Shown: positions 10,130 through 20,344, counted from the stretch's first letter. The stretch is 64,000 bases of DNA from Ichthyophis bannanicus (GCA_033557465.1 CM066031.1:1068550444-1068614443); one strand, 5' to 3'. Made by a program: numbers and translations. The notes: generated by a model from the sequence alone, not told the origin.

Positions 10130-11300
10130 GACTCCATGAAAGGTATCTGATAAGCTGCAACCTTCACATACCACTGTCTGAGTGCAGACTCCCCCAATCC
10201 AGGGCCCACAGACCTCTACTTGCTTTCCAATCCCTCTCGTCGCCAGCCTGCCTATTTTGCTTCTCTGGGAGTATCATCCCCAAACCCTCTCTAAACCTTA
10301 CCCAACCCAATCTTCCCCTCTATTGATCCTCCCCCCTCTCCAACCTACTCCTAACTCCTCCTCTCTCCCCCTCCCCCCTTCTCCCCTGCACTCTACCCTT
10401 CTCCCTCCTTCTCTGTTCTCTTCTCCTAACGCTCCCTCTGGAGCTGTCCGGTGAGTAGTGATGCATTGGGGCTCCCCACCCCTACCTATTCTGTCTTCTT
10501 TCTACTCACTACCTAGCATGTTCCTTCCCACCGCTCTAACCTCCCCATCTCCACCATATCATCTCTCAACTCCTCCCCGCTCCCTACCCCTCACCATTCT
10601 TAAACTCATAATCCACTCCTCCCCTTCATCCACCTCTCCATCCCAATACCTGCCTTCAGGGTCCAGAAACCACCTCTGTTTCCATTATGCCAGCTCGCAA
10701 TCCCAAGTGCGAGTCCCTTTTACCAAAGTGCCTAGCCACCCAGGATCCCGGGCATCACCTCCCGGAAGCACCTACAATCGCAAGGCCTGACCACACAAGG
10801 AGTGGGGGAGAAGCCGAGGGGGCCAGTCACCATAATCCCCCCCCACCCCTCAGCCCTTTTCCTGTGGCCTCCAATCATTTAAAACAGGTTCTTCTCTACA
10901 GGAACATTCCTAATAAAAGCACAAAAAACAAACCTTGTATATTAAGGCAAGTCTGAAGCTAGTCCTTTTCGCCATATGTTCCATCTAATAGCTCTTCCAT
11001 AGGTCTCCATCAACTGCAGCCCTCTTGTGATCCCAGAACTCATCTGTCCGCCACCTCTTGCGATCCTATCTCCGAAGATGCCTCTGAGGGCATAGGGAAG
11101 CATAACGGTGAGGGGAAGCACTCCATCTTGATATCAGGTCCACCAAGCCTTACGGCTGCCTCTCACCTCGTGACCAGGCCTTTTGCATGGCTAATGCTGC
11201 CCTGTATTAGCCGGGTGCCCTCCTCTCCCAGTCTTCTCGTCTTGCATAGCCGCAGTTAGTAAAAGTCTTCCTTTACCCCACATTCCAAGGACAAAAGAAA
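10130..11300 (-). other. L1 ORF1-ORF2 spacer, strongly strand-asymmetric
   Basis: About 1.15 kb without a recognisable gene. 10180-10870 is very rich in CCCCT/CCTCC on the plus strand. It lies between L1 ORF1 and the ORF2 start, unusually long for that spacer. An insertion of C-rich simple sequence is possible. Confidence 0.5.
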
Positions 11301-11313
11301 AAACCCCAAAAAG

Positions 11314-11640
11314 TCACATGTCCAGTCTAATGTCCACACAATTCTTAAGTAATCCAGCACTGCTCATGCCTTTCTGGTCCCTATGAGCTGGAGTTTCATA
11401 AAAAGTAGCTCTCCCGTGTGCCACTATTTTCAATTTAGCTGGGTACAGGAGCGCAAACTTAATTCCTTGCTGCACCAGCTTACTACACACGCTAGCAAAG
11501 TCTTTGCATGTTTTGGTCACTGCGGGGGAATAGTCCTGAAAAATCAGAGTTCTGCAGCCTTCATGTTCACACTGTTTCTTGTGGGTGGCCCGTAAAATCA
11601 GCTCTTTGTGTAGATAATTATGAAAACGGGCGATCATCAC
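11314..11640 (-). pseudogene. L1 ORF1 C-terminal domain
   Basis: The minus-strand reading contains MIARFHNYLHKELILRA, then LIFQDYSPAVTKTCKDFA and GIKFALLYPAKLKI. These are the RRM/C-terminal-domain blocks of L1 ORF1 proteins (RFLNY.dKE.IL, l.f.DyS..t, FallyPAkLri). ORF1 is the RNA-binding chaperone of the element. The coiled-coil half is upstream in another frame. Confidence 0.88.
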
Positions 11641-11748
11641 CCGGGGCCTGCTCTTCCCCTCTCTCTCCAGGGGCCTAGCAGATGAGCTTGTTCCACCAAC
11701 AGTTTACCTTCCAATTCAGTGAGATGGAGCTGAGCGGGCTGCCAGGTT

Positions 11749-12161
11749 CTAGGAAGCCTCTCTGTCTGCAACTGACTCGGCTATGCCCACTACTCTAAGA
11801 TTCTTTTGACGACCTCTATTCTTTAGGTCATCTAATTTTGCCTCATCCTGTGCCACTTGAGCTTCCAGTCTTTTAATTACTCCCAAAGCTTCCAGCGCTG
11901 TGTCCTCCAGGCCGGACACCCACTGCTCCAACATTCCCAGCCGCTTCTGAAAATCAGTCACTGTTTGGGAGACCCAAGTCATCTGATTTGCCAGCCCTTG
12001 GAAGCAACTATCAAGCGCCTTGACACCGCACTAGTCACCTCCTCCACTAAAGTGCTAGATGCCTTTGTCCCCTGTGGGCTTGCTGAGGGGATCGGTGCCA
12101 TCTTAGGCTTGTGGCTTTTGGTCCAGTCGGGATGGTCTTTCCTCGCTGTTTTTGATATCAT
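11749..12161 (-). pseudogene. L1 ORF1 N-terminus and coiled coil
   Basis: Two readings (12161-11979 and 11982-11749) cover a basic start followed by a heptad-rich helix ending QDEAKLDDLKNRGRQKNLRV. This is the L1 ORF1 transition from coiled coil to RRM (usually DLENRSRRNNLR). A stop or frame change sits near 11980. Probable start is the ATG at 12161. Confidence 0.85.
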
Positions 12162-12324
12162 GAGCTCCTCTGCTAATTCACTACCCCGCAGGCACTGCCA
12201 TTCACTCCTTAATAATTTAGTAGTCGGCAGGTCAGTAGTTTATATCATTTTCTGTTGTTTTAGGGTAGGAAGCCCCGGAGCTCAGAGACTTGCTTCCTTC
12301 TGTGGTCACTGCATCACATGATCC

Positions 12325-12336
12325 GGATAAGTGTTT
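12325..12336. repeat. Target-site duplication, 5' side of the nested L1
   Basis: GGATAAGTGTTT matches 4956-4967 exactly and precedes the interrupted outer L2 sequence. Confidence 0.85.
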
Positions 12337-12565
12337 AAGGTAGTGTGTTCAGAAAGGAAGGAGTGAATTTTTTTAATGTTACAGAGAAAGAAACAACAGG
12401 TTTTAGTTATCTGTTGGATACGTGTGGAGAAGGAGAAGGAAGAATCAATGATGAACCCAAGGTTGTGAGCTGAGAAAATAGGAAGAAGAAGAGTGTTATC
12501 TACAGAGATGGAGGAAGGGGGAGGAGGGTTTAGGAGGGAAATAAGAAGTTTGGTTTTGGCCATGT
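12337..12565 (-). mobile_element. L2-clade LINE (outer copy), middle of RT
   Basis: The minus-strand reading LGFIIDSSFSFSTRIQQITK is the L2 block that follows the catalytic motif (usually LGV.lD..LSF..HI..v.k). It is the upstream part of the element resumed at 4955-4339. Confidence 0.82.
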
Positions 12566-13552
12566 TCAGTCTCTATGAAGTATAACAAATTTAAATCTCC
12601 TAACTCCCCAGATTACCAAAGAATGTCATCTTCCCTAAATTTATCAAAAGCCCAGTAACCCCTCTGTATCTATGGATAGCCAGCCCCTTATAAAACTCCA
12701 CTTCCTCATCTGGAATTGCTTTGATATAACTGTCACTAATATTAAAATGTCAGTACCCTTAAGACACATGCTATCCCCTTGATACTCCTCTATTAGGGTC
12801 CCTCTACTGTCCCCTTACCCCCATAATGTTAACGGATACCCTTTTGTGCCCTTCGCCATAATGGTGCATGACCCCTTTAAATTTAAAAGACTTTTTGAGT
12901 AGTCCACCTTATAAATGTCTCACTTAGGTTTTACTCTTCCCCCCCACATTGCTCAGGAACCTCTCCTCCATCCAGATTATCTCCCAGCATAATCTTACTA
13001 TTTTTGGAAGCATGGTCCCTTTAAATTTAAAATTAACTTTAGTTTTGTGCTGCCTTTAAGCCCCCCTGGTAACTCCTAGCCACAGATTGTGGCTTCCATC
13101 ACTTTTAATTTTTTTTTAAAAAATCTACACTACCCCTTTAAATAAGGAGAGCTCAGCCAAGCATAGTTCCAGCTGGTCTCAGCAGTGCTCCAATCGGTGC
13201 TTTTTTTGTGATTGCGCTTTTTTAAAATTAATTTAAAATTAATCATCCTGGGCTCTGACAGTGCTCCTCAGTCTCCGATCATGGCTGACAATTCTCCTCC
13301 AGGCCCCAATGCACCTGCCAGCCACAATCCACAGTTCTACGTTACTTTTTTTTATTTTTGTGGCCAAGCTCCATTTTAGGCCTGATCTCAGTAGCATTAC
13401 AAAGGCTGTGATTGTAGCCTGCGAGGCCCAAATCAGCCATGAGTCCTCAATACTCCAGGCTCACTTCAAAGCCCCATGGCCCGTGGAACCCCAAGTAATT
13501 AATTAATTTTATTTATTCACCCTGCTACATTAAAGTAACTTTTTTTTTTTTT
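12566..13552. other. No gene seen; AT-rich intergenic sequence
   Basis: This stretch has TTTAAATTTAAA and TTAATTTAAAATTAAT runs (13028-13042, 13226-13245) and a T-run at 13540-13551. I recognise no coding or repeat family. It could be the 5' remainder of an old element. Confidence 0.5.
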
Positions 13553-14870
13553 AGAGGAAAATTGAGCAAAATGGAAAACATCTTCCTGGCGGAGGGCTGT
13601 GATATCCAGGAACTTGAAGAGGAAGGTGTATATAAATCTCTAGGAGTAGAGGAAGGAACAACACTCAAGCAGAAATTACAGTAAAGAACACTATGTTGTT
13701 AAGTGCCGTCGAGTCCGTGTCGACTCATGGCGACCCTCTGGATAGTTGTCCTAATAGGAGATTAAAATTGTTACTGAAAAGTGCTTTAACATCACGGAAT
13801 AAAATATAAGCCATCAATCAGCTGGCAATTCCTGTATTCTCATACAGCTTTGTGATTGTGGATTAGCCTCTGAAAGATCTTGAAAAACTGGATGTGCGAA
13901 CAAGAAAACTCCCCCATGCCCATGAAGTAATTTACAAGAATCGGTGTATGCTGAGACTATACATCCCTAGAACTGAAGGAGGGCTAGGACTTATAGGAGA
14001 TTGAATTCACATACAGAGCAACTATCATGGGCTTCCAGGCCTTCCTAACTGCATCATTGGATTCAAATACTCAAAAAATGTTGAAATATGAAAACGTTTA
14101 GAATCTGTCTCCATCATCAAACTTGGACAAGCATTCTGATGACTAGAAGGAATGAATGAGATCACAAGCAAACACAGGGAAGGAAGCAACAGAATCTGCA
14201 AAACAAGAAGAAAAAACATCAAAGAATTAGATCAGCAAACAAGGAAAAACAAGTGGCAAATACACAAATACAGTGGGGAATATAAAGTGCTACTCCAGGA
14301 ACACTTTGTTGATCAAGAACGGACCCACGAATGATTAACGAGAACTGAAGCCAAAGGATGAGAGATTGATAGCTGAAGCCCAGGACAGCAGATTACAGAT
14401 GAGGTAGTTTACAGAAAGCATTGTATAAGAAAGAGCTAGAAACAGTGACCCACCTCGTAGCTGGCTGTGAAGTTCTGATGGTGGAAAATTTCTATACAGG
14501 AAGGCACAACAAAGTAGCACACCTCGCCCATTAGAAACTCTGTAAACATTACAACATCACTGTGCCTGAAAAGCACTGGGATCCTGACCCTAAGAGAATT
14601 ACAGAGAACAAAGGGATTATGATCACTTGGGACATTCGGACCAACAAAAAGATGTATGCAAGGAAACTGGACATAGTGGTAAAAGAGAACACCAGAATGG
14701 CACTGATTATAGAGGAGTCTGTTCCAAGTGATTATTCTGTGAATCACAGGGAGAGGGAGAAGTTCCCGAAGTACCAAGAAATGCAGTCGGAGACCAAAAA
14801 AATGTGTCAGAAAGAAACAGAAATATTTTCATCGTATTGGGAGCCACAGGCCTGATAAAGAAGAACTTTT
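13553..14870 (+). mobile_element. Dong/R4-like non-LTR retrotransposon, 3' coding end (decayed)
   Basis: Translated pieces in several frames follow one protein. First comes GVEEGTTLKQKLQ, then a block resembling the post-RT YIPR..GG.GL segment (13960-14000). A Cys/His segment comes next (THLVAGCEVLMVENFYTGRH, about 14450-14510). Last is the open stretch 14562-14855, with TWDIRTNKKMYARKLDIVVK and ALIIEESVPSDYSV. These last blocks fit a restriction-enzyme-like endonuclease C-terminus with an RPDIV...IEvsvP.D core, as in R2/R4/Dong-type LINEs. Here the core reads KLDIVV. No RT catalytic motif is visible, and the family name is by recall. Confidence 0.6.
13691..13753 (-). repeat. RTE 3' end fragment
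   Basis: TTGTTAAGTGCCGTCGAGTC followed by GACTCATGGCGACCCTCTGG is the antisense of the RTE end seen at 25686-25750 and, in sense, at 35840-35905 and 50470-50545. It interrupts the Dong/R4-like element and is probably a short 5'-truncated RTE or an RTE-tailed SINE. Confidence 0.75.
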
Positions 14871-15732
14871 AGTAACTTGACAAATTACCCATGCACGTTA
14901 CATCTTATGAACTCCAGAAGGAAGCGCTCTTTGGTACCATGCAAGTACTATGGTGAGCATTAGCAGTAAATTTGAGAGACCAAGATTATACTCTACAGAT
15001 CCTGGCTTAGCAAAACTAACTCATTTGGAGAAATTGCCACATAAACTTGCACACAACACACACACACACACATCACATACACAATTACTCACAACAGGCC
15101 CCTCTCACGCTACAGAGGCATACTTCCCACAGGGTCCCCCACACAAAAAGGCCTGATAACAGAGAAAGGAAAAACACACCACTGTGTCACATTAACTGTG
15201 CACTTTTCAACTTTATATTCACTCTTAACTCTTTCTTCAGGGCCACCATATTGTATCCAAGAGGTTTGCATAAAAAATTAACTTTCCTTAGGTCATTTAA
15301 CCACTGTGATCAATAGCATGTTCTGTCACATCCAGGAGTGGACTCTTAGATGGGAGAAGGGACATCTCTTCAAAGAAAAAAAGTATTTAGTCAAAGACTG
15401 AACAATAACATACACAGACTTTTAAGGATGTGCAAAATAAACTGTACTCCAAGCTTATGCAAAAACAAACAATTACTCTGAGGTAGTCTTTTTCGATAGT
15501 TGTACAGCATTGTTTAAACACCATCTGTTGCTTCTAAATTGTTTGTGCCTGTGATCTCTTTTATTCTCCATAGTATTTTAGGATTTATATTTCCTTGACT
15601 GCTGGGTAAACTTAGACCCTTGAAGTGAGCTTCCAACTTCAAGGTACACTGGGGCTGTGCTCTTCAAATTGAGATCTTCTTCAATATACAAAATTCCCAA
15701 TGGAAACATTTCAATAAACAGTATCTCTCGTT
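14871..15732. other. No gene seen; includes a short CA repeat
   Basis: Unassigned sequence. A dinucleotide CA tract lies at about 15054-15072. The last 17 bases (15716-15732) are the target-site duplication of the following L1-type element. Confidence 0.5.
15716..15732. repeat. Target-site duplication, left, of the ORF1-only L1 unit
   Basis: AAACAGTATCTCTCGTT is repeated at 18208-18224 directly after the element's A-rich tail. The exact match defines the insertion boundaries. Confidence 0.92.
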
Positions 15733-15733
15733 G

Positions 15734-16735
15734 GAGAAAGAACTTTTTGTACCTGAGAGCTGCCGCGGGTGTTCTTGTTCCGCGGAGCGGCGTTGCAGGT
15801 GGGAGCCGGGTCCCTGCTCGGTCAGCAGCAGGCGCTGGTTGGTCGCCCTTGGGGCTGAGGACCCCCCCGAGCCCTTTAAAACGTTTGCTGGACTGGCAAT
15901 ACGGTGAGAAAGAACTTTTTGTACCTGAGAGCTGCCGCGGGTGTTCTTGTTCCGCGGAGCGGCGTTGCAGGTGGGAGCCGGGTCCCTGCTCGGTCAGCAG
16001 CAGGCGCTGGTTGGTCGCCCTTGGGGCTGAGGACCCCCCCGAGCCCTTTAAAACGTTTGCTGGACTGGCAATACGGTGAGAAAGAACTTTTTGTACCTGA
16101 GAGCTGCCGCGGGTGTTCTTGTTCCGCGGAGCGGCGTTGCAGGTGGGAGCCGGGTCCCTGCTCGGTCAGCAGCAGGCGCTGGTTGGTCGCCCTTGGGGCT
16201 GAGGACCCCCCCGAGCCCTTTAAAACGTTTGCTGGACTGGCAATACGGTGAGAAAGAACTTTTTGTACCTGAGAGCTGCCGCGGGTGTTCTTGTTCCGCG
16301 GAGCGGCGTTGCAGGTGGGAGCCGGGTCCCTGCTCGGTCAGCAGCAGGCGCTGGTTGGTCGCCCTTGGGGCTGAGGACCCCCCCGAGCCCTTTAAAACGT
16401 TTGCTGGACTGGCAATACGGTGAGAAAGAACTTTTTGTACCTGAGAGCTGCCGCGGGTGTTCTTGTTCCGCGGAGCGGCGTTGCAGGTGGGAGCCGGGTC
16501 CCTGCTCGGTCAGCAGCAGGCGCTGGTTGGTCGCCCTTGGGGCTGAGGACCCCCCCGAGCCCTTTAAAACGTTTGCTGGACTGGCAATACGGTGAGAAAG
16601 AACTTTTTGTACCTGAGAGCTGCCGCGGGTGTTCTTGTTCCGCGGAGCGGCGTTGCAGGTGGGAGCCGGGTCCCTGCTCGGTCAGCAGCAGGCGCTGGTT
16701 GGTCGCCCTTGGGGCTGAGGACCCCACCGAGCCCT
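15734..16735 (+). repeat. Tandem 172-bp monomers (five full, one partial): putative L1 promoter array
   Basis: Monomer starts (GAGAAAGAACTTTTTG) fall at 15734, 15906, 16078, 16250, 16422 and 16594, exactly 172 bases apart. The copies appear identical by eye. The last diverges at about 16725 (CCCCACCG for CCCCCCCG) and leads into the leader. Each is CpG-rich (CCGCGG twice) and holds CCCTTTAAAACG. By analogy with mouse L1 promoter monomers I infer a transcription-starting role. The reading frames inside this array are by-products of the repeat. Confidence 0.9.
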
Positions 16736-16891
16736 ATAAGATCCGCTTGCTTCACACGCGGCTGCGTGTGCGCGGCCTGCGGGGGCGTGTCCGAAGGGGC
16801 GTGTCGCAAGGGGCCTGACACGCTCCTTATGTGCTCCTTCGGTGCTTCCGAGGGTTGTCTCTGAGCACCGGAGTTGAATTTGCCGGGTTCG
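16736..16891 (+). promoter_or_regulatory. GC-rich leader between monomers and ORF1
   Basis: This unique segment contains CACACGCGGCTGCGTGTG-like dyad sequence (16752-16770) and two GGGGCGTGTC boxes (about 16783 and 16797). It ends at the ORF1 start. GGGGCGTG boxes suit GC-box binding factors; function is inferred. Confidence 0.5.
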
Positions 16892-17974
16892 ATGGGGAAG
16901 CGCAAAGCAAAAATGGAGAACAGAGCCGTCGCCAAGGAGAGTCAGCGAGGTAAGCTGAGCGGCCCCATGGACCGGCATCTTTTACCCCTGCCGCCTGCTA
17001 ATCTGTCTTCGGAAGGGGCGTCTCTTAGCCCTGTACTCCGGACGCCTCCCCCTCCTCCTCAACCTCCTCAATCTTCTACGCCTGTGGATTCTGTCCCTCC
17101 AGTTGTTGTCCCGACTCTACTCCCGGTGGATCCAGCTGAAATAGGGGAACTTTCATCTTCTCCCACCCACGAGGTGACTCTGTCTGACATTTGGTTAGCA
17201 CTCCAGCAGATTGACTCCAGATTTTCTAAAACAGTCTCTTCACTATGTACATTTACTCATTCTGTTGTAGATAAAGTACAAGTTATTGATTCTCAGTTGG
17301 TTGATTTTTCTCAGTCTCTTGCCCGTGTTGATAACGTGCTCCAGTCTGGTAGAGACGTTAATGTCTCTCTTATTAGGGATGTTGCCTCACTATCATGTAG
17401 ACTGGAAGCTCTTGAGAATCAGCAAAGGGCAAGGAACTTACATTTCCTGAATTTTCCTCATACCCATCTGCTTTCGTTTGAAATTTTGTTGAAGAAATAT
17501 TTTACTGAAGTGTTACATATTAGTGAGACAATGGATGTGGTACAGTTGTATTGTATTCCTACACTTGTTCCTGCTCTACTGTCAAAGGAAGGGGTTCCCC
17601 CCCTTCCAGTTGATGTTTCCGTAGAACAGGACCTTTTTTGGAAGATTCACTGGATCTCATCTCCAAACGTTGCACGTTGGTGGTGACCTTCAGCACGGAA
17701 TCTCTCAAACTTCGGGTTCTTCGTGCTTACTTTAAATATAAAGATGTTCTCTTTTGTGGATTCAAAATGCAGGTGTTTCCAGATGTAGGCCGGACAACTC
17801 AGGCCCGGCGTAAGCAGTTTTTGGAGTTTAGAACTCGGGTTGTAGCGTTGGGTGCTTCTTTTTTCCTCGTTTCCCTGCCGCTGTTTAATTACACTTGAAG
17901 GGCGGAATTATGTATATACTGACGTGGCTTCCCTGCGTCAATGGTTGTCTGAACAGGAGGCTAGCGGAGAGTAA
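16892..17974 (+). pseudogene. L1/Tx1-type ORF1 (RNA-binding chaperone), two frame breaks
   Basis: ORF1 coats element RNA and helps reverse transcription. The likely start is ATG 16892 (basic MGKRKAKMENR). A Pro-rich segment follows (about 17045-17120), then a coiled coil (about 17170-17420) ending LEALENQQRARNLHFLNFPH, the family's coiled-coil/RRM junction. A one-base loss in a T-run near 17633 shifts the frame to 17638-17898. There FCGFKMQVFPDVGRTTQARR and FRTRVVALGASFFLV are the RRM and C-terminal blocks. A second break near 17898 leads to YVYTDVASLRQWLSEQE and the stop at 17972-17974. Otherwise the protein is full length, about 360 residues. Confidence 0.88.
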
Positions 17975-18207
17975 AAAGGGGGTGGAATGATTTTGTTTAA
18001 ATAGCTCTCTTATGTGGAGTATGTAGTACTCCTTATTTCTTTTTATTTTATCTTTATTCAAGAGTTTCTTTCTCCATGATGTGTATTCTTATGATGAGTG
18101 GTATATTGTTTTCTTGAAGATTTGGTATGTTTATTATATTTCTTTTCCTTTTCACTGTTTGTATACTCAAGAAAAGCTTAAATAAAAGTTAAAAAAAAAA
18201 CAACAAA
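17975..18207 (+). other. 3' UTR and tail of the ORF1-only L1 unit
   Basis: A T-rich 3' UTR ends with AATAAA at 18181-18186 and an A-run interrupted by C. ORF1 runs straight into this 3' UTR, which shows that ORF2 is absent from the unit and not deleted later by an unrelated insertion. Confidence 0.75.
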
Positions 18208-18224
18208 AAACAGTATCTCTCGTT
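18208..18224. repeat. Target-site duplication, right, of the ORF1-only L1 unit
   Basis: Exact repeat of 15716-15732. The leftmost A bases may belong to the tail. Confidence 0.9.
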
Positions 18225-18734
18225 ATGTTTAGCTCTAGTTGAGTGCACTTCCTGCTCCTACAGAACTCTGATAGCAGATCAAGTCAGAATTTTCTCAGCT
18301 TTAAAGCTTGCTTCTTGTATTGAAGTCAGCACAGAGGAGAAATCTGTCTACACATATAAAAGATATAAATTAAGACTCATTGGAAATGCTTCAGAAGACC
18401 AAAACAATGGGTTTGCAATTGCAAGCCATAAAAATAAAAGAAATACACCACCTCATACAAAGCCACACTAACAACCAGGCAGCCCAAGCAAAAATATGCA
18501 CTGCCACTGGCTTATACAGATTTAGCAAGAACCACTACAGCAGGTCAAGAATGGGATGCTCTTCTTCCTGCTCTAAGATGGTGTGGTCCTGGACCATATT
18601 GAGCTAGTGAGGTTCCAAAAGAAATCCTTACACTCTTCCCTCTGTTTTTTTTTAATTTATGGGAAGTTACAAATTTATAGTAAATTATAATAAACATATG
18701 TAATAAAGTAGATACAAAATACAGCTCTTTGGAG
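18225..18734. other. No gene seen between the L1 unit and a CR1
   Basis: Continuation of the sequence before 15716. Short AT-rich open frames only; I recognise no family. Confidence 0.45.
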
Positions 18735-19920
18735 AGCATATCTAAGCCATGGTTGACTGACAGACGACAGAAGGTGATGGTAAATGGAGCTCACTCGGAT
18801 GAAAGGAGAGTGATTAGTGGGGTCCCCCAGGGTTCGGTCCTGGGCTCGGCACTGTTCAATGTATTTGTAGTGATGTTGCTGAAGGACTGAATGGAAACAT
18901 TTGTCTTTTTGCAGATAACATGAAAATTTTCAATAGAGTGGACTCCCCTGAGGGAGTGGATAACATGAGGAAAGATCTACAAAAGCTGGAAGAATGGTCT
19001 AATGCTTGGCAGTTAAGATTTAATGTGAAGAAGTGCAGTGCATTGCACTTGGGAAGCAGAAATCCAAGGGAAATGTACGCAATAGGGGGTGAGATGTTGG
19101 TGTGCACGGACCAGGAGAAGAACCTTGGTGTGATTGTTTTTGACGATCTCAAGATGTCAAAACAGTGTGACAAGGAAGTGGCAAAAGCCAGGAGGATGAT
19201 GGGTTGCATACAAAGAGGAATTACCAGCAGAAAGGAAGAGGTACTAATGCCACTGTATAAGTCACTGGTGAGGCCTCACTTGGAATACTGTGTTCAGTTT
19301 TGGAGACCGTATTTTGCAAAGTATGTAAAAAGACTGGAAACTGTTCAGGGGAAGGCGACCAAAATGATTTGGAGCCCGTGTCAGAAGCCTTTTGAGAAGA
19401 GACTTGAAGACCTAAATATGTAAACTCTGGAGGAGAGGAGGGACAGGGGAGATATGATTCAGACCTTTAAATACTTAAGGAGAAATAATGAACAAACAAA
19501 CCTCTTCCAAAGGCAGGGAAGCTGTAAAACTAGAGGGCATAACATGAAGCTGCAAGGGGGTAAATTGAAAGGCAATGTCAGGAAATACTTTTTCACTGAA
19601 AGGGTGGTGGATGCTTGGAATGCCCTCCCGATGGAAGTGGTGGGGCAAACACAGTGACAGAATTCAAAATGGCATGGGAGAGACACAGTGGATCCCTTTA
19701 CAGCAACAGGATAAAATCAAAATAAACTTAACTATTTAATTTCTCAACAAATAGGGGTGTTCTACACGGAGTGGTGGGTTCACCCCTAAACAAAGACATG
19801 GAGAGGGGTGGCCTGCACAGAGCGGCAGGTGCACCTACTCTTGCCATCTTACTGGGCAGACTAGATGGACCATACTGGTCTTTATCTGCTGCCATTTACT
19901 ATGTTACTATGTTATTTCTT
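18735..19920 (+). mobile_element. CR1 LINE, 5'-truncated, 3' half of RT
   Basis: The copy begins at LTDRRQKVMVNG and keeps motif B (GVPQGSVLGSALFN). The catalytic motif region (about 18905) is damaged. The long stretch 18920-19423 carries KKCSALHLGSRNPREMYAIG and SLVRPHLEYCVQFWRPYFAK, the usual CR1 palm-thumb end. After a stop near 19423, ERVVDAWNALPMEVVG completes the protein. It ends in GGACCATACTGGTCTTTATC and a TATGTTAC-type tail at about 19905-19917. Confidence 0.9.
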
Positions 19921-20127
19921 TCATGGTTGATCAGACCACCACATGCTGGGCACATGGCACTGGTATTAATTTGCAAGTATTAATAATTCTAACCACTGAA
20001 AATAAAACAATGAATCAGTTATTAAACCACACTGATAATCACTCTATTTATTCCACAGATCAGAGTACATTACTCAGAATATTTTACTCAAACTCCATTT
20101 CTACAAGGAAGGTCTATGAGAGGTGCT

Positions 20128-20340
20128 TCATTAGCAGGTTCTTATTTATCTATTTAGCTGTGCTTTTATACTGCTTTTCATTGGGTCAAAGCGGTTTAAA
20201 AACAAGAATACAGTAAAATGAGTAGTGAACTATGTACAAATAACCTATTTACTGTATGAGCTGGTATATACAAATACTTAACTATATACACTGATATGCT
20301 TTTGTTGGGGTGTGTGTGTAGGTAGGGTTATGTTCCAGGT
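20128..20340 (-). repeat. L2-type 3' tail, possibly the end of the L2 at 20640
   Basis: On the minus strand a stem-loop-like AAACCGCTTTGACC element precedes AAATAGATAAATA. It probably belongs to the L2 at 20640-21780, with a CR1 end (20345-20625) inserted between. That nesting is inferred from order and strand. Confidence 0.5.
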
Positions 20341-20344
20341 CCAT

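Larger units (their letters stand above)
4968..12324 (-). mobile_element. L1-type LINE, nearly full length, decayed
   Basis: The element is on the minus strand. ORF1 lies at 12161-11314, a long G-rich spacer at about 11300-10130, the ORF2 endonuclease at about 10125-9810, reverse transcriptase from 9800, the C-terminal domain at 8635-7890 and 6178-5990, and a 3' UTR at 5985-4968 ending in an A-rich tail. Both ends are fixed by the 12-bp duplication GGATAAGTGTTT. A second L2 (about 6186-7885) interrupts the ORF2 C-terminus. Without that insertion the element would be about 5.65 kb. Many stops and frame changes make it inactive. Confidence 0.85.
15733..18207 (+). mobile_element. HAL1-like non-autonomous L1 unit (5' monomers + ORF1 + 3' UTR)
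   Basis: A 2.5-kb unit is bounded by a 17-bp target-site duplication and ends in AATAAA plus an A-rich tail. It is therefore a complete retrotransposed insertion and not a truncated scrap. It contains six tandem 172-bp monomers, a unique GC-rich leader, ORF1 and a 3' UTR. There is no ORF2 endonuclease or RT at all. In mammals, HAL1 elements have the same ORF1-only plan. An extra G precedes the first monomer, as often seen at 5' ends of full-length L1 copies. Confidence 0.85.

Noticed and set aside
10182..10956. Plus-strand open frames rich in Pro/Ser/Leu
   Set aside because: They lie over a C-rich segment on the strand opposite the L1; no start context or conserved domain.
15049..15080. CA repeat as a possible telomere-like or CRISPR-like array
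   Set aside because: Short dinucleotide microsatellite only. There is no spacer-repeat structure anywhere in the window.
15657..16864. Serial identical open frames of about 115 codons across the 172-bp array
   Set aside because: They repeat exactly with the monomer period, start at the same internal ATG and pass through two monomers each. They are a by-product of a GC-rich tandem promoter, not a protein family.
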